Shown one piece after another: positions 42,382-50,950 of a stretch of DNA of 64,000 nucleotides. Source of the stretch: CAUZJF01 sp965248605 (lineage in GTDB: Bacteria > Chloroflexota > Dehalococcoidia > Lucifugimonadales > CAUZJF01). The DNA lies in contig CBDFJV010000007.1 of the NCBI GenBank assembly GCA_965248605.1, forward strand, positions 558,001-622,000, given 5' to 3'. A model generated the notes under the pieces. That model was not told where the DNA came from, made no database searches, and saw only the letters and a list, made by a program, of their open reading frames with translations. The position numbers were made by a program, and so were the translations under genes. Each line of letters starts with the position of its first letter. The stretch's first letter is position 1.

Positions 42382-44340
42382 CTACTGAAACGGCACGGGA
42401 ATCTTGTCGCCGTGCCACGGGAAGGTGTAGCTGGGGGTGTTGGCGAAGCGCTTGAGCCCCGCCGAGACGCGAATGCTCGTCGACGGAGGAAGCTCGACCG
42501 CGAAGTGTTTGGCGTCGACGGGGACGCGCTGAGCGCCGTCGTCGCTTTCGGAGCTCGCGTGCGTAAAGGTGTGCTCGCCGAACGCGCCGGCATGCACGAT
42601 CACGCTGCGCGTCTGCGTCCGGCTCAGGTTCACGAGCTGCATGCCCACCAGATCGTCCTTTAGCTCGTCGACCAGCGCCGCAACGTCTTCGGGCAGCCCC
42701 GGCCGGCGCCGGTCGCCGTCGAAGTAGCGAACGGTTGCTCGGAGGAGGCCGCCGTTGTACACAGACTGTGGCGTTCCCATCGTCACCTGAGTCAGGCCCT
42801 TCGTGAAGACCGGGTTTTCGGGGTGTTTGTTCTCGTTGATTGCCACTGAAGCGTCGAGAGGTTCGTCTCGCAGCCTCCGGTATGCCTCTAGCGCCTGCTC
42901 GTAGTCGGCCCGGAGGGCCCTCTCGGGCCAGTCCGGGTTCTTGCCGTCGTAGAACTGGAACCGGCCCAACTCGTTCTGTCCGTTGTTCTTCTCGCCTGTA
43001 TTCGGGACCTCGCTCCAGTCACGCTCCACGTCCCCATCCCGAACTTGAGCGATCAGGTCGTAGTCTTCCTGCGACATCGAGGCGTGGTAGAGGTGCGCCG
43101 GCTCCAGCAGCCTCATTGGCTGAGGGCCGGTGAACTGGAAGGGCGTCGGCGCTGGCTCGTGCCAGCCGTTCTTGCCGTACCGTGTCGGCACGAGCATCTG
43201 GCCGTCGTCGCGGGTGATGGCGTTGTCGAGGAGGATCTTGACCTGAGACCGAAGCAGGTCCAGGTAGCCGTAGTCGCCGGTGAGCATCAGAGCGCACTCG
43301 GCCGCGATCGTCAGGCCGTGGAAGATGATGTTGAACCCCTGGTAGTGGCTCCAGCCGTATAGGCCGCCCCACCACTGTCCCTGGCGCTGCTCGCCGATCT
43401 TACCGGTGGGACCAACGTTGTCGGGGATGATCCCGTTGTTCTGTTTGATACGCTCCATCCACACTTCGACGTAATCGAGTACCCATCGCTTGTACTTCTC
43501 GTCGCCGGTGTACAGGTATGCGTTGGTGACCAGGGCCGTCGATGCCAAGTTGTTGGCCGTATCGCCGTTGAGTACGACGTCGTTGAATGTATCGACGACC
43601 TCTTCGGCGCGCTTGGGGTCCTCCATCCAGTCCAGCTCGAGGTCCTTGATGACCGGATAGAGGGTCGCTCGGGTGCCCATGGGCTTGAACGGCCGGCCGT
43701 AGCCGGCGTGGGAGCCGTGGAGCCACTGCTGCACGTGGATCAGATTGGCCTTCAGATAAGGTCCCTGGCTACTCTGCATCGGCGCCCGGAGAATCTTGTG
43801 CACGGGGTCCCAATTCGGCGCCTCCGGGTCCTCGCCTATGTACATGGCGGCGAAGCGCCGCGCCCGCCGGACGTTCTCAGAGATCGTCGGGTCGGCGACG
43901 CCCAGGTCGTAGAAATGCATGTTGCCTTCGCTCATGTGGTGCCATTCGGAGCAGAGGCGGTTGGCAGGCTGCCAGTCGTCGGGTTGGAGCAGGTTGTAGT
44001 ACTCGTTGTGGACCTGGGGGCGGAAGTCCGGCCGGTCGTAGTCGGCGACCCTGTCGTCGCGAGAGCGCGTAATGGCGTTCCACTCCCGGAGCGCAAGATC
44101 GAGCATAGTACGGTCGGCGCCGATCGAGTAGAAGAGCCCCCAGTTGTAGAACCTCTCGTAGAGGTCGTCGAGGTCGTCTTTGTAGTAGAGCACGCCTCCC
44201 TTCTCGGCGTACTGCTCCGCCATCATCGGCGCCGCCTCTTCCATCAAACTGATGAGCTGGCGCTGCAAAAGAGCCCATGCGGGCGGCGCGGAGACCTCGG
44301 TTGCTCTGATCGTGGTCATGTCACGCATGGAAGCTGGCAC
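42382..44340 (-). CDS. Large uncharacterised helical protein, possible alpha/alpha-toroid
   Basis: The product has about 652 residues. The central region alternates amphipathic helices with aromatic-rich loops (GQWWGGLYGWSHYQGFNIIFHGLTIAAECALMLTGDYGYLDLLRSQVKILLDNA). This resembles (alpha/alpha)6-toroid enzymes such as glycosidases or terpene dehydratases. The C-terminal 110 residues are beta-rich (LVNLSRTQTRSVIVHAGAFGEHTFTH), like an accessory beta-sandwich. There is no signal peptide. GTG 44340 is chosen as start because AAAGGAG lies 7 bases upstream; ATG 44328 and 44319 are alternatives. Next to a PhyH dioxygenase gene, a catabolic role is plausible, but I do not recognise the family. Confidence 0.75.
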   Translation of the reverse strand: MPASMRDMTTIRATEVSAPPAWALLQRQLISLMEEAAPMMAEQYAEKGGVLYYKDDLDDLYERFYNWGLFYSIGADRTMLDLALREWNAITRSRDDRVADYDRPDFRPQVHNEYYNLLQPDDWQPANRLCSEWHHMSEGNMHFYDLGVADPTISENVRRARRFAAMYIGEDPEAPNWDPVHKILRAPMQSSQGPYLKANLIHVQQWLHGSHAGYGRPFKPMGTRATLYPVIKDLELDWMEDPKRAEEVVDTFNDVVLNGDTANNLASTALVTNAYLYTGDEKYKRWVLDYVEVWMERIKQNNGIIPDNVGPTGKIGEQRQGQWWGGLYGWSHYQGFNIIFHGLTIAAECALMLTGDYGYLDLLRSQVKILLDNAITRDDGQMLVPTRYGKNGWHEPAPTPFQFTGPQPMRLLEPAHLYHASMSQEDYDLIAQVRDGDVERDWSEVPNTGEKNNGQNELGRFQFYDGKNPDWPERALRADYEQALEAYRRLRDEPLDASVAINENKHPENPVFTKGLTQVTMGTPQSVYNGGLLRATVRYFDGDRRRPGLPEDVAALVDELKDDLVGMQLVNLSRTQTRSVIVHAGAFGEHTFTHASSESDDGAQRVPVDAKHFAVELPPSTSIRVSAGLKRFANTPSYTFPWHGDKIPVPFQ

Positions 44341-44390
44341 AGATCGGCTCCTTTGGTGGGGACAGTAAGATGGTCGAGTCTTCGCTTTCA

Positions 44391-44426
44391 CCCCTCTCCG
44401 TGCACGGAGAGGGGCCGGGGGTGAGG
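44391..44426. repeat. Dispersed palindromic repeat, 10-bp stem variant
   Basis: CCCCTCTCCG (44391-44400) pairs with CGGAGAGGGG (44405-44414) and is followed by CCGGGGGTGAGG. It lies between the PhyH gene and the 653-residue gene. Confidence 0.65.
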
Positions 44427-44430
44427 TGAC

Positions 44431-45207
44431 CTAGACCCCACCAGGCACGTCTACGCCGGAGATGCGCAGGTAGTCGGGTTTCGGCTTGTCACCGGTGTAC
44501 TTGTACTCGGTCGCCATATACGACATCGTAATCGCCCTCCGCGGCATCGACGACGTGTTCTCCGCGGTGCCGTGCAGTAGAAGGCTGTGAAAGAAGAGGC
44601 CGTCGCCGGGGTCCATCGGCACCTTGACCGTGTCCTCTACTCGATAGTGCTCTTCCGGGATCACGTAGTCGTCGGTGACCTTAACGTGAGGGAGGACGCC
44701 ACGCTGGTGGCTCTCCGAAATCACGACCATGCAGCCGTTTTCGAGAGTCGCGGGGTCGAAGGGCATCCAGCACGACCACAGGTCCATGGGCTCGATAGGC
44801 CAGTACGCCGAGTCCTGGTGCATCCCTTTGGCCGAGCCCACCTGAGGCGGCTTCATGAGGACGTCCGCCCTGAAGAGCTTCAGGTTGGGGCTCATGAGCT
44901 GCTGCATGGCGCCGACTACGGACGGAGTCATCGCGAGGTGGTGGAACAGCTCGTCGCCGTTAGCCACGCGAGTGATTTTCCGGATGTCGCTCACTCCCTC
45001 GGCAGCGAGCTCGCCGCGCTCGACGCGAGGCTCTCGCTGAATGACAGACCCATCGGGAACGGCACGGGTACCCCGGCCGTACTCATCCAACCGATCGAGG
45101 TATGCGCCGCATTCCTCACGCGTCTTTACGCCCTTGACGAGCACGTATCCGTCTCGTCGGGCCGAGTCGACCTGTTCTTCACTGAGCACTCTGGTTGCCT
45201 CGGTCAA
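44431..45207 (-). CDS. Phytanoyl-CoA dioxygenase (PhyH) family protein
   Basis: The 258-residue Fe(II)/2-oxoglutarate oxygenase has the HxD iron ligands H130 and D132 (GMHQDSAYWP), the distal histidine H212 (LLLHGTAEN) and an Arg ten residues later (PRRAITMSYM) for 2-oxoglutarate. Family members hydroxylate diverse small molecules. It is upstream of the 653-residue gene on the same strand, so the two are probably co-transcribed. The substrate is not deducible. Confidence 0.92.
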   Translation of the reverse strand: MTEATRVLSEEQVDSARRDGYVLVKGVKTREECGAYLDRLDEYGRGTRAVPDGSVIQREPRVERGELAAEGVSDIRKITRVANGDELFHHLAMTPSVVGAMQQLMSPNLKLFRADVLMKPPQVGSAKGMHQDSAYWPIEPMDLWSCWMPFDPATLENGCMVVISESHQRGVLPHVKVTDDYVIPEEHYRVEDTVKVPMDPGDGLFFHSLLLHGTAENTSSMPRRAITMSYMATEYKYTGDKPKPDYLRISGVDVPGGV

Positions 45208-45253
45208 AATACTCTCCCTCGACAGATAGTCGATGTCACGGTGTAGGGGCGGA

Positions 45254-45643
45254 TCAGCCTCGACGGCGTCGTCTGAGCAAGAACAGGGCGACTACAAGGC
45301 CGATCAGGCCTGCTTTGATCATCCTCCGGCGGTCTTCGAAGGAGATGTAGCGAGTCTCGGTTGGGGTGATCTCAATCATCCCAACTGGGCTGACCTCGAC
45401 CCCACCACCTCCTCCGCCACCGCTGCCCATCGGCGTTTCGGCGGTATCTCCTTCGTCGGACTCGCCGCCATGCGCCTGCGGGACTGGCCCAGTACCACCG
45501 CCTGCCCCGAACCCGTAGCGCACGCGGGCCACGGGGATGATCGTCTTGCCTTCGGCGTCGATCGGATCGCCGTAGATCGTCTTGACCGTCGCCGCGTTCT
45601 GAATCCGCTCAGCTATGCTTCTAATAGTGTCAGAGACTTCCAA
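45254..45643 (-). CDS. GerW/YtfJ-family protein
   Basis: The 129-residue product has the GerW core (TVKTIYGDPIDAEGKTIIPVARVRYGFGAGGG), a glycine/acidic loop, then SPVGMIEITPTETRYISF and a C-terminal membrane helix followed by five arginines. GerW proteins occur in sporulating Firmicutes but also in many non-sporulating bacteria; no sporulation genes are seen here. The C-terminal anchor would hold the domain on the cytoplasmic membrane. Confidence 0.85.
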   Translation of the reverse strand: MEVSDTIRSIAERIQNAATVKTIYGDPIDAEGKTIIPVARVRYGFGAGGGTGPVPQAHGGESDEGDTAETPMGSGGGGGGGVEVSPVGMIEITPTETRYISFEDRRRMIKAGLIGLVVALFLLRRRRRG

Positions 45644-45660
45644 AGCCGCCCTCTTATCCC

Positions 45661-45685
45661 GTAGGGGCAGGTCTCAGACCTGCCC
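45661..45685. repeat. GTAGGGGC-type intergenic hairpin
   Basis: GGGCAGGTCT (45665-45674) and AGACCTGCCC (45676-45685) form a 10-bp perfect inverted repeat preceded by GTAGG. It shares the border, though not the stem, with the hairpins at 25438 and 53340. Confidence 0.6.
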
Positions 45686-45705
45686 TCCGTCTTCGACCGC
45701 CCAGG

Positions 45706-46917
45706 TCAACTCGTCGTACCGCCCAACAGCCCAACAACCCTATCAAGGATCCTGTGGCCCACCTCGTACTTGCTCATGAGATCCAGCCGCTCGGTGCCGC
45801 CGTTCTTGTCGAGCAATACTACTCTGTTCGTGTCCGAAGCGAAACCGCTCCCGTCGGCCGTGACGTCGTTGGCAGCAATCATGTCGAGGGCCTTCGCCTT
45901 CAGCTTCGCGCCGGCGTTCGCTTCCACGTCCTCGGTCTCGGCGGCAAAGCCGACTTTCACCACGCCCTCGGGCACCTCCGACAGGAAATCAGGATTCGGC
46001 TCAAGCGAGAGTGCCAACCCGTGGGAGCTATTCTCCTTCTTGATCTTCTGAGCGCTGACCTCGGCGGGACGATAGTCGCTTACCGCCGCGGCCATGACCA
46101 GCGCGTCGGCGTCTTTGCAGGCACCAAGGACCGCATCTCTCATCTCGGCTACCGTCTCGACTTGCGTCACCTCGACGCCCGCCGGGTTAGACAGCGCCGA
46201 TGGGCCAGTGACCAAACGCACGCTGGCCCCACGGTCCCGAGCAGCTTCGGCAACGGCGAAGCCCTGTTTGCCGGAGGAGCGATTCGTAATCACCCGCACC
46301 GGGTCAATTGGTTCCCGGGTGCCGCCGGCGCTCACGACTATCGTGCGACCGGCCAAATCACCTTCTCGGCCGAGCACCTGTCTTATGTAGCCTAGGATCT
46401 CCTGCGGCTCAACCATACGCCCGCGCCCGCTGAGGCCCGAAGCCAGGTGCCCCTCGACCGGCCCGACCATGGTGACGCCCCTGCCCTTTAGCTTGGCGAG
46501 GTTCTCTTGTGTTGCCGGGTTGTCGTACATGTATCCATCCATCGCCGGACAGACGACAAGTGGCGCTCGGGTTGCGAGCACCGTGGTCGTGAGGGCGTCG
46601 TCGGCCATACCTATCGCCAGCTTGGCGACGGTGTTCGCCGTCGCAGGGGCGATCACTATCACGTCGGCTCGCTCAGCCAGGTCGATATGGTCGATGCCGG
46701 ACTCTGACTGCGGCTCGAAGAGGTCGACGACCACCGGCCGGTGGGTGATGCTCTGGAACGCCAGCTCGGTGACAAACTCCAGGGCGCTGTCGGTCATGAC
46801 CACGTCCACGAGGGCGCCCTGCTGGGTAAGCTTGCTGGCGAGGTCGACGGCCTTGTAACAGGCGATGCTGCCGGTCACTCCGAGTACGACGTGCTTTGCC
46901 TCGAGGGGATTTGGCAT
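45706..46917 (-). CDS. coaBC: CoaBC, phosphopantothenoylcysteine synthetase/decarboxylase
   Basis: The 403-residue bifunctional enzyme makes 4'-phosphopantetheine from phosphopantothenate and cysteine. The N-terminal flavin-dependent decarboxylase half has GVTGSIACYKAVDL and His77 in HIDLAERADVIVIAPATANT. The usual PAMN motif reads PAMD (Asp127), and the usual CGDxGxGRM motif reads LASGLSGRGRM with Ser160 in place of the catalytic cysteine. The synthetase half is normal (SAGGTREPIDPVRVITNRSSGKQG, KIKKE). It follows coaX by 42 bp, giving a CoA operon. The altered residues are discussed as a finding. Confidence 0.93.
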   Translation of the reverse strand: MPNPLEAKHVVLGVTGSIACYKAVDLASKLTQQGALVDVVMTDSALEFVTELAFQSITHRPVVVDLFEPQSESGIDHIDLAERADVIVIAPATANTVAKLAIGMADDALTTTVLATRAPLVVCPAMDGYMYDNPATQENLAKLKGRGVTMVGPVEGHLASGLSGRGRMVEPQEILGYIRQVLGREGDLAGRTIVVSAGGTREPIDPVRVITNRSSGKQGFAVAEAARDRGASVRLVTGPSALSNPAGVEVTQVETVAEMRDAVLGACKDADALVMAAAVSDYRPAEVSAQKIKKENSSHGLALSLEPNPDFLSEVPEGVVKVGFAAETEDVEANAGAKLKAKALDMIAANDVTADGSGFASDTNRVVLLDKNGGTERLDLMSKYEVGHRILDRVVGLLGGTTS

Positions 46918-46959
46918 CCTACGGTCCCTTCCTTTCCTGGTAAAGGCCGATGCCCTGGG

Positions 46960-47748
46960 CTATTCGGTGTTGAGCTCGTATATGATACGCAGCCCTGCCA
47001 ATGTCAGGTCAGGATTTACGGCGTCGAAGATATCCACCTCGTCTTGAATCACGCTCGCAAGGCCCCCGGTTGCGACGACCTTGCACCCGCCTCCCATCTC
47101 TTCGTCGAACCTTGCCACCATTCCTTTGACCATCTCAGCATACCCCAACACGAGGCCCGACTGCACTGCGTGAATGGTGTTCTTACCGATTACGCTCGGA
47201 GGTCGGACCAACTCGACCCGCCGAAGTTGGGAAGTGCTGAGGAATAGCGCGTCGGCGGCCACAGTAATCCCTGGAGCGATGGCGCCGCCGACGTACTCCC
47301 CATCGGCGGATACCGCGTCGAATACAGTCCCTGTCCCGAAGTCGACAATGATTGCAGGCCCGCCGTATAGCTCGAGAGCTGCCGCCGCGTCCGCGATCCG
47401 GTCGGCCCCGACGTCTCTGGGCGCGTCGTAGAGAACCCTGATGCCCGTCTTGACGCCCGTGCCGACCACCATCGGCTCAAGGTCGAAGTAGGTCCGGCTC
47501 AACTCGACGAAGGCCGGCGTCAGCGGAGGGACTACGCTGCACAACACCACGGCGGTGAGGGCATCGGGGGAGATGTCTCTCAACGGAAGGAGGTGGGTTA
47601 GCAGCAGGCCATACTCGTCGCCAGAACGTCCCGATTCGGTCGCCATCCGCCAAGTGGCCTTCGGAACGTAGCGTGACGCCTCCGCACCGTCGACATCGAA
47701 CACGCCGAAGCCGATGTTAGTGTTCCCGATGTCCAGTGCGAGAATCAT
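46960..47748 (-). CDS. coaX: Type III pantothenate kinase
   Basis: The 262-residue enzyme phosphorylates pantothenate, the first step of CoA synthesis. It has the ASKHA-type phosphate motif LALDIGNTNIGFGVFD at the N-terminus, PRDVGADRIADAAAA with the catalytic Asp, and IIVDFGTGTVFDAVSADGEYVGGAIAPG. Length is normal. It is followed by coaBC, and 19 bp separate it from the end of gdhA upstream, so all three may be read together. Confidence 0.95.
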   Translation of the reverse strand: MILALDIGNTNIGFGVFDVDGAEASRYVPKATWRMATESGRSGDEYGLLLTHLLPLRDISPDALTAVVLCSVVPPLTPAFVELSRTYFDLEPMVVGTGVKTGIRVLYDAPRDVGADRIADAAAALELYGGPAIIVDFGTGTVFDAVSADGEYVGGAIAPGITVAADALFLSTSQLRRVELVRPPSVIGKNTIHAVQSGLVLGYAEMVKGMVARFDEEMGGGCKVVATGGLASVIQDEVDIFDAVNPDLTLAGLRIIYELNTE

Positions 47749-47767
47749 CGGTTGCAGGACGCCTGTC

Positions 47768-48301
47768 CTACAGGAACCCCCTGAGCTTTGAGACGTGGGC
47801 CACGCGGCCGACGCCTATTAAGAACGCGGCCTCCCGGTAGGTGATGCCGTCGCGATCTACGACCTCTTTGACGTCGCGATAGGCCTTGGTCATGATCTTA
47901 CTGAGCTCCTCGTTGACCCGCGTCTCGTCCCAGTGGTGCTGATAGAGGTTCTGGATCCACTCGAAGTATGAGCCGACCACGCCACCGGCATTAACCAGGA
48001 TATCGGGTAGGACGTGAATCCCTCTTTCGTTTAGAACGTCGTCTGCTTCGGGCGTCATCGGGTGATTCGCAGCCTCGACCACGACCTTAGCTCGCAATCG
48101 AGGCGCGTTGTCGGCATGGATCACTCCGTCGATTGCCGCGGGGGCGAGAAAGTCGCATTGCAGCTCTAGCAGATCCTCATTAGAAATCTCTTCCGAGCCC
48201 GCGAAACCGACGACGGTGCCCGCCTCCTCCCGGTGCTTTGCGAGGCCGGGGACGTCGATTCCACTTTCACGGTAGACACCGCCCTGAACGTCGCTGACGG
48301 C
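47768..48301 (-). pseudogene. gdhA: Glutamate dehydrogenase, 3' part, separated by an IS630 element
   Basis: These 177 codons encode the second half of the NAD(P)-binding domain: VSDVQGGVYRESGIDVPGLAKH, LQCDFLAPAAIDGVIHADNAPRL, VVEAANHPMTPEAD and VLPDILVNAGGVVGSYFEWIQN. Joined at the IS target site to 49541-50257 the protein would have 416 residues, normal for the hexameric bacterial enzyme. This fragment has no start of its own near the break (first ATG at 48124). Confidence 0.93.
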
Positions 48302-48303
48302 TA

Positions 48304-49540
48304 GTGGTTCAACGTTTTTGTATTGATGGGTAGAGTGACTTTAGCTTGATGCGCGCATCCTCGGTAGTGAAGCGCCAATCCACTCGTATCACATCCCGGT
48401 TGCGTTGATTCTGCCAAGCATTGACCTCGCCGCGCAGGATGTCTTGATTGGCAATCCGTCGGTCCAGGCACTGTCGAGCCAGCACACCGATCTCTATCTC
48501 CGCCATATTCAACCAACTCCCGTGTTTGGGAGTGTAGTGTATCTCCAGTCGCTCAGCTATACGCCTCGCCTCAGCAGGCTCGAATGCCTCGTATAGCGAG
48601 GACAGCTTGTGAGTGTTGAGATTGTCCATTACCAGCACGATCCGGTCTCTGTCAGGGTAGTCCTCGTCGACCAGTTTCTTTATCACATGCGCCCAGTCCA
48701 CCTTCGTGCGACGCTCTCTGACCTCGACTCGGCGCCATCCGTCCAACGGTGCAAACAGCATGAACAGGCTGCTCACTCCATTGCGCTCGTATTCGTAGTC
48801 GTATGCCGCCGATAAGCCGGGCGCTGCGGGACGCGGCACTCGCGTCTCCTTGACTTGCTGTTTGCTCGTCTCATCCATGCACACCAGAACCTCATTCCCA
48901 TCGTACGGCCGTTGGTAGACCTCCAGTACGTCTTCCATCGCGCACACAAACTCCGCGCTCTGACCGGGCGGGATGCACCAACTCTGCTTCAGCCACGGCT
49001 TCAGTTCGTTTTTTTTTGAGCGCCTGGCGAACCGTCTCGGTGCTAATGGTCCCGACTATCTCACACTCGACCAACTGGTCAGCCAACAGCTTCAGGGTCC
49101 AACTGGCACGCCCCTCCGGCGGTTCCCCGCAGGCCATCGCTATCAACCGTGCTTCACCTTCGCCGTCCAGTCTCTTTTGACGCCGACGCAGTTGCTTTTT
49201 GCGATTCAGCGCAGACTCGACCCCCTCCTCCACACAGCGCTTGCGTATTCGCTCGACCGTTGACTGTCCCACACCGAGCGCGCTGGTGATGTCCGCGTCC
49301 TTCATTCCCCCGTCCGAGCGTGACTCATCGCTCATCAGCAGAATGCGCGCATGGGTCTGTTTGTACGCCGCAGCCCGACCGCGTGAGACCAAGGCGTTGA
49401 GTTCCTGTTGTTCGTCGGTAGTCAGTCTGATACGGTACTTCTTGGTAGACATCATGGTTCCTCCTCGGTTCAACGTTACGATTGAACCCCCAAGAGGAAC
49501 AATGACTATCATGGTATTCATTTCAATGATGTTGGACCAC
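48304..49540 (-). mobile_element. IS630-family insertion sequence inside gdhA
   Basis: The 1237-bp element has ends GTGGTTCAACGTTTTTG (left) and, as reverse complement of the right, GTGGTCCAACATCATTG. TA dinucleotides flank it at 48302-48303 and 49541-49542, the signature duplication of the IS630/Tc1 group. Excision with loss of one TA gives GTA CTA GCC GTC, restoring gdhA in frame. It carries one transposase gene interrupted by an A9 run. Confidence 0.95.
48309..49455 (-). CDS. IS630-family transposase, two frames joined at an A9 run
   Basis: The first frame (ATG 49455, preceded by AGGAGG) encodes the HTH region (MKDADITSALGVGQSTVERIRKRCVEEG and TLKLLADQLVECEIVGTISTETVRQALKK). The second frame, from about 49010 to 48309, encodes ELKPWLKQSWCIPPGQSAEFVCAMEDVL and the DDE core: Asp in VCMDETSK, Asp in VLVMDNLNTHK and Glu in GSWLNMAEIEIG. 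The frames meet at T9 on the plus strand (49009-49017). Reading it as A8 joins them, which would need +1 slippage. The product would be about 380 residues, near the family norm. Either programmed slippage, inactivation or a homopolymer error is possible. Confidence 0.85.
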
Positions 49541-50257
49541 TAGTACCCGGCACCCCATCTCGTGGGCTAGTCTCGCGATCCACATCCCGACTTGACCAAA
49601 GCCTTGAATGACGACTGAAGCGTCCTCCGTGCTCATCCCAAAGTCCCTTGCGGCCTCGACCATAACGTAAATTGCGCCTCGACCGGGCGCAGCGTCCCTA
49701 CCGACCGAGCCGCCCAGCTCCACTGGCTTTCCGGTAACGATACCTGGGGTGTAGCCGTGAATAAGGCCGTAGGCGTCCATCATCCACGCCATCGTCTGGC
49801 TGTTGGTGCCCATATCGGGCGCTGGGATGTCCCTGTTGATCCCCAGGAAATGCTCGATATTCGACGTATACCGTCTGGTCAGCCGGTTGAGTTCGTCTTC
49901 GCTCATAGTCCGTGGGTCGCACTGGACTCCGCCCTTTGCTCCGCCGAACGGGATGTCCACGAGAGCGTTTTTCCACGTCATCAAGGAGGCCAGCGCCCTG
50001 ATCTCCTCCTGGTCCGCCTGGGGATGGTAGCGCGTGCCGCCCTTGTACGGACCGCGCGCTCCGTTGTGCTGGATACGGTAGCCGGTGAACACCTCGATGC
50101 GTCCGTCGTCCATCCTCACCGGGACCGCCACCCGGAGTTCACGCCACGGCGTTCGCAGCAACTCACGCAAGCCGTCATCCAACTCAAGCCGGTCGGCAGC
50201 CCGGTCGAAGAATACATTGACCTCCTCGAACGCGGTCATCGGGGCTGATACGGTCAC
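49541..50257 (-). pseudogene. gdhA: Glutamate dehydrogenase, 5' part
   Basis: These 239 codons hold the substrate domain (TGYRIQHNGARGPYKGGTRYHP, MTWKNALVDIPFGGAKGGV with the catalytic lysines) and the start of the nucleotide-binding domain (VIQGFGQVGMWIARLAHEMGCRVL). The enzyme interconverts glutamate and 2-oxoglutarate plus ammonia. The frame enters the IS630 end and stops four codons later. GTG 50257 or ATG 50239 may be the start. Loss of the second half should abolish activity unless the element excises. Confidence 0.94.
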
Positions 50258-50381
50258 TATGCTCGGGCCTCCCGGGCGCCAGTCGAATGACAGTGGGAAG
50301 AACTCAGATTGCGCCGGCTACAATCTATTATAGCAACGCATCCCGCCCCCCGGCCGCTGCGTCCGCGTAGCCAGCCACGGT

Positions 50382-50915
50382 TCACCTGTCTTCAGACCGA
50401 GTCCGCCACAGCAGCACTACAAGGGCAACTATTCCCGCCGCTACCATCGCGATGAACGGTCCCAACAATCCTTCCTCGCTGCTGCCGGCGTAGACGAAGA
50501 TGCCGAGCACACCCAACACCAGTGCGGCGCCTTGACTGCCGGCCCTTACCAACTTCATAGCTGAGTAAACACAGACGACGATGCTTAGCGCGATCCAGAC
50601 CCAGGACACGACTGGATACGTCCAGCCGACCGCAGGAACGTGGATGAGGGCAAAGCCGGTCCACGCTCTCGGGAACAGATCGAAGCTGAGATGGACTGCG
50701 ACCCCGAGGCTAAAGCCGATCGCGAACAACCGGACTGGAGCAGCCTTGAACGCAGCGGCTATCGGGAGGAGCAGCAACGGGAGCAGCGCTCCGTGAGTAA
50801 AGATCGAGCGATGTACCAGGAAGTCGACGTCTTGATCGACGTCAGGGAATTCCTTGCCCACGGCAAGTCCGATCACAAGGAAGAATATCGCAAAAGAGAA
50901 GGTTTTCCAGCGCAA
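50382..50915 (-). CDS. DUF457-like membrane protein
   Basis: The 177-residue product has five to six membrane helices and the pattern FPDVDQDVDFLVHRSIFTHGALLPLLL, then GVAVHLSFDLFP. This matches the His/Asp-bearing segments (HRSxTHS-like) of DUF457/YdjM-type membrane proteins. It is a second, distant member in this window besides 25872-26354. The TTG start lies at the edge of a tract that is G-rich on this strand and may provide its ribosome-binding site. Confidence 0.75.
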   Translation of the reverse strand: MRWKTFSFAIFFLVIGLAVGKEFPDVDQDVDFLVHRSIFTHGALLPLLLLPIAAAFKAAPVRLFAIGFSLGVAVHLSFDLFPRAWTGFALIHVPAVGWTYPVVSWVWIALSIVVCVYSAMKLVRAGSQGAALVLGVLGIFVYAGSSEEGLLGPFIAMVAAGIVALVVLLWRTRSEDR

Positions 50916-50950
50916 ACCCTAACCCTTGACCCCGTACCCACACCCTATCC
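50915..50950. repeat. C-rich degenerate heptamer tract
   Basis: Units such as ACCCTAACCC, TTGACCCCGTACCC and ACACCCTATCC make up this tract at the 3' end of the first amidohydrolase paralog and the 5' end of the DUF457-like gene. Confidence 0.5.
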
